The notes: generated by a model from the letters alone, not told the origin. 64,000 nucleotides of DNA from Vreelandella hamiltonii (GCF_014651775.1 NZ_BMXN01000012.1:43746-107745), one strand, 5' to 3'. Numbered from the stretch's first letter, positions 43,916 to 53,475 are shown. Translations and numbers: made by a program.

Positions 43916-44100
43916 GAAAGTGTCCTTGTGCATGGGCATCTACTTGTGTTGCCCTACCTTTACCACGCTCAGCTCGTGTCACAAGGGGTGGCGTCGTGCG
44001 CGTGAAAATGGTCGGTGCGAGGATGAAAGTAACCCGTAAAAAAGCGCCCATGGCGTGAGCCACAAGCGCTTTGCAATACCGGGCGGGTAAGGCCGGGAGG

Positions 44101-44541
44101 TCAGCCCGACCGTTGGCGCTGCATTTCGTCCTGATACTCCTTGGCCAGCGTGGTTTTCTGGGCTTCCTGCAAGCCCCGACCGGCCAGTTGAAAGACTTCC
44201 TGTTCTTCTTCGTCCAGATGGTGGGTCACCAGATGCTGCAGCTGCTTGGCGTGGGTCAGCCAGTGGCTGGCACTGTAGTCGGTGTCGTCCAGCAGCTCGA
44301 TCAGCTCATCGATCTCGTGGTGTTCGGCAACGCTGTGGCGCGCTTTTTCCTGGATGAGGTCGAGGTCCATCATCGGAATATACAGAGCCCGCTCTTCGGC
44401 GTTGGCATGGTACTTCAGCTCCGCCCGTACCCGTTGGTAAAGAGAGTCGCGGGCGTCGCTGTCACCGTGGGTCTCTACCAGTTGGGCCAACAGGTCACGC
44501 TGAATATCGTGGTCTTTACGCAGTGCTTCGAAAATGGTCAT
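44101..44541 (-). CDS. Hemerythrin domain-containing protein
   Basis: The 146-residue helical protein has the hemerythrin HHE-type pattern: EALRKDHDIQRDLL, YHANAEERALYIPMM, HSVAEHHEIDELIELL, and HLVTHHLDEEEQEVFQL. These histidines and glutamates can bind a di-iron site for oxygen, nitric oxide or redox sensing. AAGGAG lies before the start at 44541; the frame open to 44634 adds no domain. It is divergent from wrbA, a further stress gene. Confidence 0.9.
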   Translation of the reverse strand: MTIFEALRKDHDIQRDLLAQLVETHGDSDARDSLYQRVRAELKYHANAEERALYIPMMDLDLIQEKARHSVAEHHEIDELIELLDDTDYSASHWLTHAKQLQHLVTHHLDEEEQEVFQLAGRGLQEAQKTTLAKEYQDEMQRQRSG

Positions 44542-44757
44542 GCCTGGCTCCTTGGCGTTGTACCCGAATGAAACGGCAAACAAGTTGAATATAAAAAAAT
44601 TAGTGCCGAAGTGGCAAAAGTGCAAGGTGCCCACATCGATGAAATCGATTCAGAGCGTCGAAAACTTTCGCTGATAAGTGGCTGGGGCTGGACTATGGTG
44701 TAACCAGTCCTTGCTGCCCGTCTGGGGTAGCGTGTCATCACCTGAAAGGAGTGAGCC

Positions 44758-45357
44758 ATGACGAAGGTATTGGTACTGTATTACTCGATGTATGGGCACA
44801 TCGACACCCTGGCGGCCGCCGTGGCAGAAGGCGCCGAGGGCGTGGAAGGGGTCGAGGTCACCGTCAAGCGCGTACCGGAAACCATGCCGGAAGACGCGTT
44901 CAAGAATGCCGGCGGCAAGCAGGACTTCACTACTCCGGAAGCCACGCCCGGGGAGCTGGCCGACTACGATGCCATCATCTTCGGCACGCCGACGCGCTTT
45001 GGCAACATGGCTGGGCAGATGCGTACCTTCCTCGACCAGACCGGCGGGCTATGGGCGAAGGGCGCACTGCGTGGCAAGGTCGCCAGCGTGTTTACCTCCA
45101 CCGGCACCGGGGGCGGCGACGAGATGACCATCACGTCGACCTGGACCACCTTGGCCCACCACGGCATGGTCATCGTGCCGATTGGTTACGGCATCGAAGA
45201 GCAGTTCGATATCTCGAAGGTCAGCGGCGGCACGCCCTATGGCGCGGCGACGCTGGCAGGCGGCGACGGTTCGCGTCAGCCGGATGACCGCGAGCTGAAA
45301 ATTGCCCGTTTCCAAGGTAAATACGTGGCTGAAGTCGCTGCCAAACTGGCCAGCTAA
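44758..45357 (+). CDS. wrbA: NAD(P)H:quinone oxidoreductase, flavodoxin type (WrbA)
   Basis: This 199-residue FMN protein is of the WrbA family. The flavodoxin phosphate loop is [13 protein letters not shown] (residues 7-19), then [24 protein letters not shown], the ring-binding [11 protein letters not shown], and [11 protein letters not shown]. It reduces quinones by two electrons and protects against oxidative stress. AAAGGAG precedes the start. A strong terminator follows. Confidence 0.96.
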   Translation: MTKVLVLYYSMYGHIDTLAAAVAEGAEGVEGVEVTVKRVPETMPEDAFKNAGGKQDFTTPEATPGELADYDAIIFGTPTRFGNMAGQMRTFLDQTGGLWAKGALRGKVASVFTSTGTGGGDEMTITSTWTTLAHHGMVIVPIGYGIEEQFDISKVSGGTPYGAATLAGGDGSRQPDDRELKIARFQGKYVAEVAAKLAS

Positions 45358-45376
45358 CGCTCAGCGCGCACAGTGT

Positions 45377-45414
45377 GAACGCCTGCCCCGTTGAGGGCAG
45401 GCGTTCGCGCTTTT
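45377..45414 (+). terminator. Rho-independent terminator of wrbA
   Basis: A perfect 12-bp stem, GAACGCCTGCCC/GGGCAGGCGTTC, with a six-base loop is followed by GCGCTTTT. Confidence 0.88.
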
Positions 45415-45420
45415 ACAACT

Positions 45421-45490
45421 GCCGTTTCAACCACTACCGTTTCAACCACCTTTACCAACCATTTTTACCAACCACTTTTACCAACCACAT
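45421..45490. repeat. Short imperfect tandem repeats
   Basis: Two copies of CCGTTTCAACCAC are followed by three of a TTTTACCAACCAC-type unit in the gap between wrbA and the convergent dehydrogenase gene. It is non-coding. Confidence 0.7.
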
Positions 45491-45521
45491 CGATCAACGA
45501 CATGGCCAGTGGGGCCTGGCG

Positions 45522-46601
45522 TTAGCCTTGGCCGCGCAGGCGCTCGGCAATGGCCTTGCCCAGGCTTTCCGTGGTGCCCTGGCCGCCCACGTCGCGGGTG
45601 AGCACCTGCGGGTTCCCTTCACTGAGCACGGCTTCGATGGCCTCGACCATGGCGTCGGCAGCTTCCTTGTGTCCCAGGTGTTCCAACATCATGGCGCCTG
45701 ACCAGATTTGGCCGATAGGGTTGGCAATGCCCTTGCCCGCAATGTCGGGTGCGCTGCCATGAACCGGCTCGAACAGGCTGGGGAACTTGCCTTCCGGATT
45801 GATATTGGCGGAAGGCGCAATGCCGATGGTGCCGGTGCAGGCCGGGCCCAGGTCGGAGAGGATGTCGCCGAACAGGTTGCTGCCCACGACCACGTCGAAC
45901 CAGTCAGGGTGCAGCACGAAGTTGGCTGTGAGGATGTCGATATGGAACTTGTCGACGTTGATATCCGGGTACTGCCTGGCCATCTCGGCGACCCGCTCGT
46001 CCCAGTAGGGCATGGTGATCGAGATGCCGTTGGACTTGGTGGCCGAGGTGAGCTTCTTGCGTGGTCGCGTCTGGGCCAGGTCGAAGGCGTATTTCAAGAC
46101 TCGGTCGACCCCGGTGCGGCTCATCACGGTTTCCTGAATGACGATCTCCCGCTCGGTGCCTTCGAACATCTTGCCGCCGATGCTGGAGTATTCGCCTTCG
46201 GTGTTTTCACGCACCACGTAGAAGTCGATATCCCCCGGGGCGCGACCGGCCAGCGGGCTCTTGATGCCCGGCATCAGTTTGCAGGGGCGCAGGTTGATGT
46301 ATTGATCGAACTGGCGGCGGAACTGCAGCAGCGAGCCCCACAGGGAAATATGGTCAGGCACTTTGTCCGGCCAGCCCACGGCGCCATAAAACAGCGCATC
46401 AAAGCCCTTGAGCTGCTCGTACCAGTCATCCGGCAGCATCTTGCCGTGCTCGAGGTAGTAGTCGCAGTTACCGAACTCAAAGGTGGCGAACTCCAGCGCG
46501 AGGTCGAAGCGCTCGGCCACCGCTTCCAGTGCGCGAATACCTTCCGGCATGACTTCGGTGCCGATGCCGTCGCCAGCGATGACTGCAATCTGATGGGCCA
46601 T
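45522..46601 (-). CDS. dmlA: D-malate/tartrate dehydrogenase (DmlA/TtuC family)
   Basis: This 359-residue beta-decarboxylating dehydrogenase has IAVIAGDGIGTEVMPEG at the N-terminus, FYVVRENTEGEYSSIGG, SNLFGDILSDLGPA and FEPVHGSAPDIAGKGIANP. The substrate region matches tartrate/D-malate enzymes more than IMDH or ICDH, giving pyruvate or oxaloglycolate products. AAAGGAGG precedes the start at 46601. The divergent LysR gene matches the dmlA-dmlR layout of E. coli, where the regulator induces growth on D-malate. Confidence 0.88.
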   Translation of the reverse strand: MAHQIAVIAGDGIGTEVMPEGIRALEAVAERFDLALEFATFEFGNCDYYLEHGKMLPDDWYEQLKGFDALFYGAVGWPDKVPDHISLWGSLLQFRRQFDQYINLRPCKLMPGIKSPLAGRAPGDIDFYVVRENTEGEYSSIGGKMFEGTEREIVIQETVMSRTGVDRVLKYAFDLAQTRPRKKLTSATKSNGISITMPYWDERVAEMARQYPDINVDKFHIDILTANFVLHPDWFDVVVGSNLFGDILSDLGPACTGTIGIAPSANINPEGKFPSLFEPVHGSAPDIAGKGIANPIGQIWSGAMMLEHLGHKEAADAMVEAIEAVLSEGNPQVLTRDVGGQGTTESLGKAIAERLRGQG

Positions 46602-46720
46602 GGGGCCTCCTTTTTTTATGGTCGTGTGAAAGGCGTACCGTTCATGCAGTGTAGCGGCTGTTGGCGATGAGATAATCAGGCTACTATTCAAGCCATTGTT
46701 GCTTTCAGGTGTAGAATCTC

Positions 46721-47647
46721 ATGGCTCCACTGGACGATCTGGCGTTTTTTCAGCAGTTGGCTCGAGCGGGCAGCCTGACGGCAACGGCCCGCGAGTTGGG
46801 TATTTCCCTCTCGGCGGTGAGTAAACGGCTGAAGCAGCTGGAGGCGCGGCTGGGGGTGTCGCTGGCGGCGCGCACCACCCGCCGCCTGACACTGACCGCC
46901 GAAGGCGAGCGCTATCTTGCCCAGGGCAGCCTGATTCTCGATGAGCTGGACGCCCTGGAGAGTGACCTGCTCGATGCGGCCAGCCAGGGGCTGCAGGGGC
47001 GGTTGCGGGTCAATGCCACCTTTGGCTTTGGGCGACGCCACATTGCGCCGCTGCTGTCACGCTTCTGCGTTCAGCATCCGAGCATCGAGAGCTGGCTGGA
47101 GCTGACCAACTTTCCCCTCAATCTCAGCGACCACGGGTTCGATGTGGGGATTCGCATTGGCGAACCGCCGGATTCACGGCTGGTGGCTCGGCGTATCCTG
47201 CCCAATCGGCGCATGCTCTGTGCGTCGCCGAGCTACCTTGCCAACATGCCCGCTCTGCGTACGCCGCAGGACCTGGCGCAGCACCGCTGCCTGTTGATCC
47301 GCGAGAACGATAGTGACTTTGCGCTGTGGCGCTTCGAGCAGCGCTCCGCAGCGCGGCGCCAGCAATCGGTCAAGGTCAGTGGCCACCTGGCCAGTAACGA
47401 TGGCGAAGTGGTGACCCGACTGGCGCTGGATGGCCATGGCGTCATGCTGCGCTCCTGGTGGGATGTCAACGAACACCTGGCCAGTGGCGAGCTGCGGCTG
47501 CTGCTGCCCGAGTGGCAGGGCGTACGGGCAGACTTCTATGCGGTGTTCGAGCAGCGCCGCCATACCCCGGCCCGCATCCGTGCACTAATCGATTTTCTCC
47601 AGCAGGAGATCGCGGGCCGAGTACCTGCGTTGCCTGACGCTGAGTAG
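46721..47647 (+). CDS. dmlR: LysR-family regulator (DmlR-like)
   Basis: This 308-residue protein has the winged HTH at 5-62 (FFQQLARAGSLTATARELG, then LSAVSKRLKQLEARLGVSL) and a LysR effector domain. The TTRRLTLTAEGERYL segment after the HTH is typical of the DmlR/PgrR branch. It is divergent from the D-malate/tartrate dehydrogenase gene with 119 bp between starts, so it most likely regulates it. The symbol rests on gene arrangement. Confidence 0.82.
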   Translation: MAPLDDLAFFQQLARAGSLTATARELGISLSAVSKRLKQLEARLGVSLAARTTRRLTLTAEGERYLAQGSLILDELDALESDLLDAASQGLQGRLRVNATFGFGRRHIAPLLSRFCVQHPSIESWLELTNFPLNLSDHGFDVGIRIGEPPDSRLVARRILPNRRMLCASPSYLANMPALRTPQDLAQHRCLLIRENDSDFALWRFEQRSAARRQQSVKVSGHLASNDGEVVTRLALDGHGVMLRSWWDVNEHLASGELRLLLPEWQGVRADFYAVFEQRRHTPARIRALIDFLQQEIAGRVPALPDAE

Positions 47648-47674
47648 GTGCTGTGCAGGCGAGCATGGCAGAGA

Positions 47675-48238
47675 CTAGCGGCCGGGGCAGCGCTCGTCTT
47701 GAACCACATCGATCAGCTCGTCGGTGGGGAAGTCCAGCTCGGCGGCTTGCTGGCGCAGGCGTGCTTCCAGCTCGCTATCCAGCGTGGGTGTGCGTGCCAG
47801 AATCCATAGGTAGTCTCGGTTCGGGCCGGAGACCAGCGCCCACTGATAGTCATCATCCAGTGCCAGCACGTTGTAGCCGCCGTAGAACGGGCCAAAGAAG
47901 CTCACCTTCAGGCGGCCAACGCTCTCATCGTCGATGAAATAGGCCCGGCCTTCGGCTTCGTCCCAGCTGCCTTCTGCCAGGTTGTAGCCCCGGTTGATGA
48001 CCCGCACACCGCCATCGTCGCGCAGGCTGTAGTTGGCGGTCACGCAGTCCAGGCCGCGCTCGAAGGAGTGGTCCAGGCGAGCGATTTCATACCACTCCCC
48101 GAGGTACTGATCGAGTTCGAACCCGGTGACGGCCTCGGTGCCATCGGGGATGCCCGTGCATCCGGCCAGCAGCACGCTTGAGACACAAAGCGCCGATGCC
48201 GTTGCCAGTTTCCTTGGCGACAGTAGGGAATAGCGCAT
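47675..48238 (-). CDS. blc: Lipocalin-family outer-membrane lipoprotein (Blc-like)
   Basis: The 187-residue lipoprotein has a signal ending in the lipobox LLAGC. The lipocalin motif YLGEWYEIARLDHSFERG is followed by VTANYSL, KVSFFGPFYGGYNVLALDDDYQWALVSGPNRDYLWILAR (in parts) and a terminal cysteine. Blc binds lysophospholipids and helps envelope maintenance. GGAGG precedes the start at 48238; an in-frame start at 48250 adds four residues. Confidence 0.93.
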   Translation of the reverse strand: MRYSLLSPRKLATASALCVSSVLLAGCTGIPDGTEAVTGFELDQYLGEWYEIARLDHSFERGLDCVTANYSLRDDGGVRVINRGYNLAEGSWDEAEGRAYFIDDESVGRLKVSFFGPFYGGYNVLALDDDYQWALVSGPNRDYLWILARTPTLDSELEARLRQQAAELDFPTDELIDVVQDERCPGR

Positions 48239-48441
48239 GACGACCTCCATGTGAACGGTTCCTTGTAAGCGGTGGGAATGTCGCCATTCAATTTAACAGC
48301 GAGGCGACGCCACCGCCATGGCGGCGATGACCTGTGGTGAGTTTTATGGGTGCGCGGCGAAATAGGCTATGGTTGAACGAAACGTTTGGGTTTGACGACA
48401 CCCATGCTTGTTTGCAGGCCCACCATGACAAAGGAGTGTTT

Positions 48442-48861
48442 ATGTGGCACCAACAAGAGATTCACCTGCCCGACATGCCCAGGGGCTTCCATCTGATCAC
48501 TGATGAGATTGCTCGGGCACTGCCCTGCCTCGAAGAGTGCCATCAGGGGCTGGTGCACTTACAGCTTCTGCATACCTCGGCCTCCTTGACCTTGAACGAA
48601 AACAGCGACCCGGATGTGCGCCACGATCTGAACGCCTTTCTGCGTCGCTTGGTGCCCGAAGGGCTGGATTACTTTCGACATACCCTGGAAGGGCCGGACG
48701 ACATGCCTGCCCACGTGGTGTCCAGCCTGCTGGGTACCCAGCTTTGCCTGGCCGTGCGGGATGGGCGTTTGGCGCTGGGCACCTGGCAAGGCATCTGGCT
48801 GGGCGAGCATCGCGAACAGGGCGGGCCCAGAAGAATCCTGGCGACCATTACGGGCTGCTGA
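48442..48861 (+). CDS. yjbQ: YjbQ-family protein (secondary thiamine-phosphate synthase)
   Basis: The 139-residue protein has the whole UPF0047/YjbQ pattern: [33 protein letters not shown], and [24 protein letters not shown] (in two parts). YjbQ enzymes have weak thiamine-phosphate synthase activity, though their main physiological role is unsettled. AAAGGAG lies before the ATG at 48442; the frame open to 48334 adds nothing family-like. Confidence 0.93.
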   Translation: MWHQQEIHLPDMPRGFHLITDEIARALPCLEECHQGLVHLQLLHTSASLTLNENSDPDVRHDLNAFLRRLVPEGLDYFRHTLEGPDDMPAHVVSSLLGTQLCLAVRDGRLALGTWQGIWLGEHREQGGPRRILATITGC

Positions 48862-48975
48862 GCATGGCGCAGCGTTTCTTTCCGTGTATGGACTAATTTG
48901 CCATTTTTCTTGCCATTTTGGTGCAGCCGTGAAGAATGATGCGCCTTCACTTTATTCAATCAAGGTTGATTAACC

Positions 48976-50427
48976 ATGGATGCGACACTTTCATCCCTGT
49001 TGACGGCGGTCGTGGATCGCAGCAACGGGCTGTTATGGGGCAGCGTACTGATTTATCTGCTCATTGGGGCAGGTCTCTATTTTACCGTGATGACACGGGG
49101 AATTCAGATTCGCTATTTTGGCCACATGTTCAAACTGCTGCGCACCTCGCGGCAATCCAATGGCGGGATCTCCTCCTTTCAGGCGCTCTCGACCAGCCTG
49201 GCGGCCCGAGTGGGAACGGGGAACCTGGCCGGGGTGGCGGTCGCCATTTATTTCGGTGGCCCAGGGGCGATTTTCTGGATGTGGATGACCGCCATGGTGG
49301 GCATGGCGACCAGTTTCGTGGAGTCCACGCTGGCGCAGGCCTACAAGACCGACCACGGCGACAATACCTTCCGTGGCGGCCCGGCTCGCTATATCGAGCG
49401 TGGCCTTGGGCTGCGCTGGCTGGCGGTGCTGTTTTCGATCTGCCTGATCATTGCCTTCGGTCTGGCCTTCAATAGCGTGCAGGCCAACTCCATTGCCCAG
49501 GCCATGGAGCAGGCGTTTGCCATTCCCACCTGGGCCATGGGGCTGGTGCTGATGGCCGTCGTGGCGCCGATCATCTTTGGCGGCTTGAAGTCGATTGCCA
49601 AGGTGGCCGAGCTGGTCGTGCCGCTGATGGCCCTGCTGTATCTGGTGCTGGCGCTGATCGTGGTGGCCATGAATATCGCCGACCTGCCCGCTGCGCTGCT
49701 GACCATCGTGCAGAGCGCCTTCGGCATCGAGCAGGCCGCCGGCGGGGCCATGGGCTATGCCATTTCCCAGGCCATCATCAACGGTATTCAGCGTGGCCTG
49801 TTCTCCAACGAGGCGGGCATGGGCTCTGCTCCCAACGCGGCGGCCACGGCCAGCACTCGGCCGGATCATCCGGCGGCCCAAGGGTTCATCCAGATGCTGG
49901 GGGTCTTCCTGGATACGCTGGTGATCTGTACCGCCACGGCGGCCATCATCATCATGGCGGGCCCAGAGCTGCTGGCCAGTGAGGAGAGCAACGGCATCCA
50001 GCTGACGCAGATGGCGCTCACCAGCCATGTGGGCGAATGGGGCGGCATGTTCATTGCGGTAGCGATTCTGCTGTTTGCGTTCACGTCCGTGATTGCCAAC
50101 TACTCTTACGGTGAGTCCAACATCGAATACCTGGCTGGCCGCAGGGCACCGCTGGCGGTGATGCTGTATCGTCTGGCCGTGCTGGGCATGATCATGGTGG
50201 GCTCGGTGGCCAGCCTGGGAGCCATCTGGAATTTTGCCGACCTTTCCATGGGTATGATGGCGATTATCAACCTGGTGGCCATTCTGATGCTGTCGCCCAT
50301 TGCCTTTGCGCTGTTCAAGGATTACGACGCGCAGCTGAAGGCGGGCAAGGAGCCGGTGTTCGACCCGAGCCAGTTCCCCAAACTGGCCAACAAGGTGGAC
50401 CCCAAGGCCTGGCCCAAAAAGCCCTGA
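48976..50427 (+). CDS. Sodium:alanine (AGCS-family) symporter
   Basis: This 483-residue membrane carrier has some eleven hydrophobic segments. AGCS landmarks are FQALSTSLAARVGTGNLAGVA, FWMWMTAMVGMATSFVESTLAQ, FRGGPARYIERGL, and GLFSNEAGMGSAPNAAATA. It probably imports alanine or glycine with sodium, apt for a salt-loving organism. No glycine riboswitch was seen upstream. A terminator follows. Confidence 0.95.
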   Translation: MDATLSSLLTAVVDRSNGLLWGSVLIYLLIGAGLYFTVMTRGIQIRYFGHMFKLLRTSRQSNGGISSFQALSTSLAARVGTGNLAGVAVAIYFGGPGAIFWMWMTAMVGMATSFVESTLAQAYKTDHGDNTFRGGPARYIERGLGLRWLAVLFSICLIIAFGLAFNSVQANSIAQAMEQAFAIPTWAMGLVLMAVVAPIIFGGLKSIAKVAELVVPLMALLYLVLALIVVAMNIADLPAALLTIVQSAFGIEQAAGGAMGYAISQAIINGIQRGLFSNEAGMGSAPNAAATASTRPDHPAAQGFIQMLGVFLDTLVICTATAAIIIMAGPELLASEESNGIQLTQMALTSHVGEWGGMFIAVAILLFAFTSVIANYSYGESNIEYLAGRRAPLAVMLYRLAVLGMIMVGSVASLGAIWNFADLSMGMMAIINLVAILMLSPIAFALFKDYDAQLKAGKEPVFDPSQFPKLANKVDPKAWPKKP

Positions 50428-50442
50428 ACGCGTCATGAAAAC

Positions 50443-50486
50443 GCCCCGCCCGTGTTGCCGCCATGGCCACGGAGCGGGGCTTTTTT
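50443..50486 (+). terminator. Rho-independent terminator of AGCS gene
   Basis: GCCCCGC pairs with GCGGGGC around an inner CCGTG/CACGG stem, then six T residues follow. Confidence 0.88.
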
Positions 50487-50558
50487 AAGGTCATTGCATT
50501 CTAGCGAGACAGTGAAGCCATTCCCGGAAAAGTGCGATGAACCTTGTTGATGGCGGAT

Positions 50559-50706
50559 TGTGGGAGGCCAATTTCATTGGGCGACTGTCTGAGCAGGCAC
50601 CCCTATCAAGCTGGGTGCCGGAATCATCGCGAGCTGAAGCTCCCTCCCACAACCTGAGCAAGCACCTTGCCTGAATCACCTTGTGGGAGGCCAATTGATT
50701 CACGCG
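50559..50706. repeat. REP-like cluster with inverted units
   Basis: Three related units lie in alternating orientation: TGTGGGAGGCCAATTTCATT (from 50559), an inverted unit reading TCGCGAGCTGAAGCTCCCTC and on to CCCACA (50627-50652), and TTGTGGGAGGCCAATTGATT (from 50681). A GGCACCC/GGGTGCC hairpin lies between the first two. The rest of the 50487-50841 gap holds no gene. Confidence 0.75.
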
Positions 50707-50841
50707 AGTCTGCGTAGAACCTTTTTTTATGGAGCACGATTCGATTTTGTCGAATGAACGGCGGAAAACGTTGCGCTTTTGCTTATTGGAAAGCGCCTTA
50801 GAATAGCGCCATCTCTTTAATCTTTGGCAAGGAATCTTACG

Positions 50842-51450
50842 ATGGCAACTCGTACTCTGTTGGTCACGTCTTCCGTTCTGGGTGAAAACGGCCAGTCCAA
50901 TGCGTTGGCGAACCATTTTCAGCAGCAGGTCGCTGCCCGTGGCGGCGTGGAGGTCAGCCACCGCGACGTGGTGGCCAATGCGCTGCCCCACCTGGACATC
51001 GAAGAGCTGGGCGCATGGCAAACCCCCGCTGACGAGCGCAGCGACGCCCAAAAAGCACTGGCGGCCCGCTCCGATGAGCTGCTGGCCGAGCTGCGTTCCC
51101 ACGACGTGCTGGTGCTGGCGGTGCCGATGTACAACCTGGGAATTCCTTCGCAGTTGAAAGCGTGGTTCGACCGCGTGCTGCGCGCTGGTGAAACGTTCCG
51201 CTATACTGAAACTGGCCCGCAGGGGCTGCTGGAAGGTAAGCGCGCCATCATCCTGGCGGCCCGGGGTGGCCAATACGCTGGCACCGAGTTCGATAGCCAG
51301 ACCCCGCACCTGAAAACCATGCTGGGCCTGATGGGCATCAGCGATGTGGACGTGGTGTTCGCGGAAGGCCTCAACATGGGTGACGCCCAGCGTGATAGCG
51401 CACTGAAAGAAGCCTTCCAGGCCATCGATCAACTGGTGGATGGCCTGTAA
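50842..51450 (+). CDS. azoR: FMN-dependent NADH-azoreductase
   Basis: This 202-residue flavodoxin-fold enzyme is of the AcpD/AzoR family. It has TSSVLGENGQSNALANHF, VLAVPMYNLGIPSQLKAWFDRVLRAG (in parts), GLLEGKRAIILAARGG and a closing helix. It reduces quinones and azo compounds with FMN and NADH. AAGGA precedes the ATG at 50842. A REP-like cluster lies just upstream. Confidence 0.96.
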   Translation: MATRTLLVTSSVLGENGQSNALANHFQQQVAARGGVEVSHRDVVANALPHLDIEELGAWQTPADERSDAQKALAARSDELLAELRSHDVLVLAVPMYNLGIPSQLKAWFDRVLRAGETFRYTETGPQGLLEGKRAIILAARGGQYAGTEFDSQTPHLKTMLGLMGISDVDVVFAEGLNMGDAQRDSALKEAFQAIDQLVDGL

Positions 51451-51487
51451 GCCACTTCACCTTGGAGTTCACGCATTCGAGGTAGCC

Positions 51488-51787
51488 ATGCCGCGTCCCG
51501 AGCTGTTGGAGCAGATCTATACCATCGTCGATCAGATCCCGGCGGGGCGGGTGACCACTTATGGGCGCGTGGCCAGCATGACCGAAGGGGCCTCGCCGCG
51601 CATGGTGGGGTCTGCCATGCGACACTTGCCCGAGGGGCACCAGGTGCCCTGGCACCGCGTGATTGCGGCATCGCTGACGTTGGCCGACCATGGCGGCGCG
51701 GCGCGCCAGCACCAGAAGTTGCGTGACGAGGGCGTGGTGTTCGATGCCAAGGGCAGGGTGCCTGCCCATCTGGTATGGCCGGATTAG
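51488..51787 (+). CDS. Alkyltransferase-like protein (ATL)
   Basis: This 99-residue member of the MGMT family has PAGRVTTYGRVASMTEG, GSAMRHLPEGHQVPWHRVI and FDAKGRVPAHLVWPD. The catalytic cysteine of MGMT (PCHRV) is tryptophan here (PWHRV), the mark of ATL proteins, which bind O6-alkylguanine and hand the lesion to nucleotide excision repair. GAGGTAGCC precedes the start at 51488; the longer frame from 51440 is less likely. Confidence 0.93.
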   Translation: MPRPELLEQIYTIVDQIPAGRVTTYGRVASMTEGASPRMVGSAMRHLPEGHQVPWHRVIAASLTLADHGGAARQHQKLRDEGVVFDAKGRVPAHLVWPD

Positions 51788-51823
51788 CACAGCCGTTTCT
51801 TATCCAGCCATCACGGCAGCCGA

Positions 51824-51876
51824 AGGCTTACTCTTCCCGTAGGGCTTACTCTTCCCGTAGGGCTTACTCTTCCCGT
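51824..51876. repeat. Three-copy 18-bp tandem repeat over a stop codon
   Basis: AGGGCTTACTCTTCCCGT occurs at 51841-51858 and 51859-51876, with a nearly identical copy at 51824-51840. The last copy contains the end of the GNAT-nitrilase gene, so each copy repeats its final codons and stop. Confidence 0.92.
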
Positions 51877-53432
51877 TTGGCGCCGGACTTCAGCGACCAG
51901 TCCCGCCAGCGCAGGTCGAAGAGATCCTTGCGGCGGTCCTTGAGGTTGGTCACCGAGCCTTCTGCACGCACTACGGTCAGGCGGGTCAAGTCCAGGTCCG
52001 AGAAGATGATCATCTCGGTGTTGGGCGTGGTTTCGGCCAGCACCGCGTCATGGGGGAAGGCAAAGTCGGAGGGGGTGAATACCGCCGACTGGGCATACTG
52101 GATATCCAGGTTCTCGATGGACGGCAGGTTGCCGACGCTTCCGCAGATGACCACGTAGCACTCGTTTTCGATGGCCCGCGCCTGAGCGCAGTGGCGCACA
52201 CGCAGGTAGCCATTTTTGGTGTCGACCCAGAACGGCACGAACAGAATATCCATGTCCTGGTCGGCCAGCAGGCGGCCCAGCTCCGGGAATTCCACATCGT
52301 AGCAGATCAGGATGCCGACACGGCCTGCATCGGTATCGAACACCTGCAGATCGTCGCCGCCTTCGATCACCCAGTCGCGCCGCTCCTGTGGGGTGATATG
52401 CAGCTTCGACTGTTTCTCCACCTCGCCGTCCCGATGGAACAGGTAAGCCACGTTATAAAGACGGTCGTCCTCGCCCACCTCGATCATCGAACCGCCGACG
52501 ATATTGATGTTGTAGGACACCGCCATCCGCGACAGCTCGCTCTTGAAACGGTCGGTGAAGCCCGCCAAAAAGCGGATGGCAGCGGTCTGGTCTTTCTGCG
52601 CGGCGCGATCCTGCAGGCCCATCAGCGGCGTGGTGAACAGCTCCGGGAAAACGGCAAAATCACTTTGGTAATCCGAGAGCGCATCGACGAAATACTCGAT
52701 CTGCTGAAGCGCTGCTTCCACCGAGGCAAACTCACGCATTTGCCACTGCACTGCGCCCACTCGAACCTGCGTCGGGCGGGTATCCAGCACGCTGTCGGCG
52801 GGTTCGAAGAGGATGTTGTTCCACTCCAGCAGCGTGGCGTAGCCACGCGACTGCTCGTCTTCCGGCAGGTATTTGCGCAGCAGGCGCTTGACCTGAAAGT
52901 CGTTGGCCAACTGGAAGGAGAGGATCGGGTCGTAGATCTCCTTGCGAGAGACCTTGTCAATGTACTGGGCCGGGGTCAGCTCGCCTGCATGCTGGTGATA
53001 CTCGGGAATGCGCCCGCCGGCCAGGATGGCGCGCAGGTTGTGGGAGCGGCACAGCTCCTTGCGCGCTTCGTACAAGCGGCGGCCCAGGCGGTAGCCACGG
53101 TAGTCGGGGTGGATCAGGACATCCAGCCCGTACATGGCGTCGCCGTCGGGGTTGTTGAGAATGATTTTCCGGTGGCCGATCAGGTCGTCGTACTTGTGCG
53201 GGTTGGAGAACTCGTCGTAATCCACTTGTACCGTCAAGGCCACGCCCACCAGCACGCCGTCGTCTTCGATGGCAATCTGACCGTCAGGAAACTCCTGGAT
53301 CAGCTTGGCAATGGTGTGCTCGGGCCAGGCGCCACCAATATCATGATACACCGCGTCCATCAGCGACTTAAGCTGCTCGTAATCGTCGCTACTCAGGTTA
53401 CGCAGATTAAGGTGCAGTTCTTCCAGGGACAT
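51864..53432 (-). CDS. GNAT acetyltransferase / carbon-nitrogen hydrolase fusion
   Basis: This 522-residue two-domain protein has an N-terminal GNAT domain (about 10-215, with HPDYRGYRLGRRLYEARKEL). The C-terminal nitrilase-superfamily domain (about 225-500) has its triad in VFPELFTTP, KLHITPQERRDW and ILICYDVEFPE. It is a known fused family of unsettled role; both halves look catalytically complete. Only a weak ribosome-binding site precedes the start. The 3' end is overlapped by an 18-bp tandem repeat. Confidence 0.93.
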   Translation of the reverse strand: MSLEELHLNLRNLSSDDYEQLKSLMDAVYHDIGGAWPEHTIAKLIQEFPDGQIAIEDDGVLVGVALTVQVDYDEFSNPHKYDDLIGHRKIILNNPDGDAMYGLDVLIHPDYRGYRLGRRLYEARKELCRSHNLRAILAGGRIPEYHQHAGELTPAQYIDKVSRKEIYDPILSFQLANDFQVKRLLRKYLPEDEQSRGYATLLEWNNILFEPADSVLDTRPTQVRVGAVQWQMREFASVEAALQQIEYFVDALSDYQSDFAVFPELFTTPLMGLQDRAAQKDQTAAIRFLAGFTDRFKSELSRMAVSYNINIVGGSMIEVGEDDRLYNVAYLFHRDGEVEKQSKLHITPQERRDWVIEGGDDLQVFDTDAGRVGILICYDVEFPELGRLLADQDMDILFVPFWVDTKNGYLRVRHCAQARAIENECYVVICGSVGNLPSIENLDIQYAQSAVFTPSDFAFPHDAVLAETTPNTEMIIFSDLDLTRLTVVRAEGSVTNLKDRRKDLFDLRWRDWSLKSGAKREE

Positions 53433-53475
53433 AGGTCAGGGGTTCCCATTCAGCGAATGAAGTTAGCCTATTGTA

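Noticed and set aside
48862..48975. Glycine riboswitch upstream of the AGCS symporter
   Set aside because: None of the expected conserved segments was found in the 114-base leader.
49033..50436. 467-codon minus-strand frame opposite the AGCS symporter gene
   Set aside because: Histidine- and glutamine-rich shadow with no recognisable domain. The symporter is complete.
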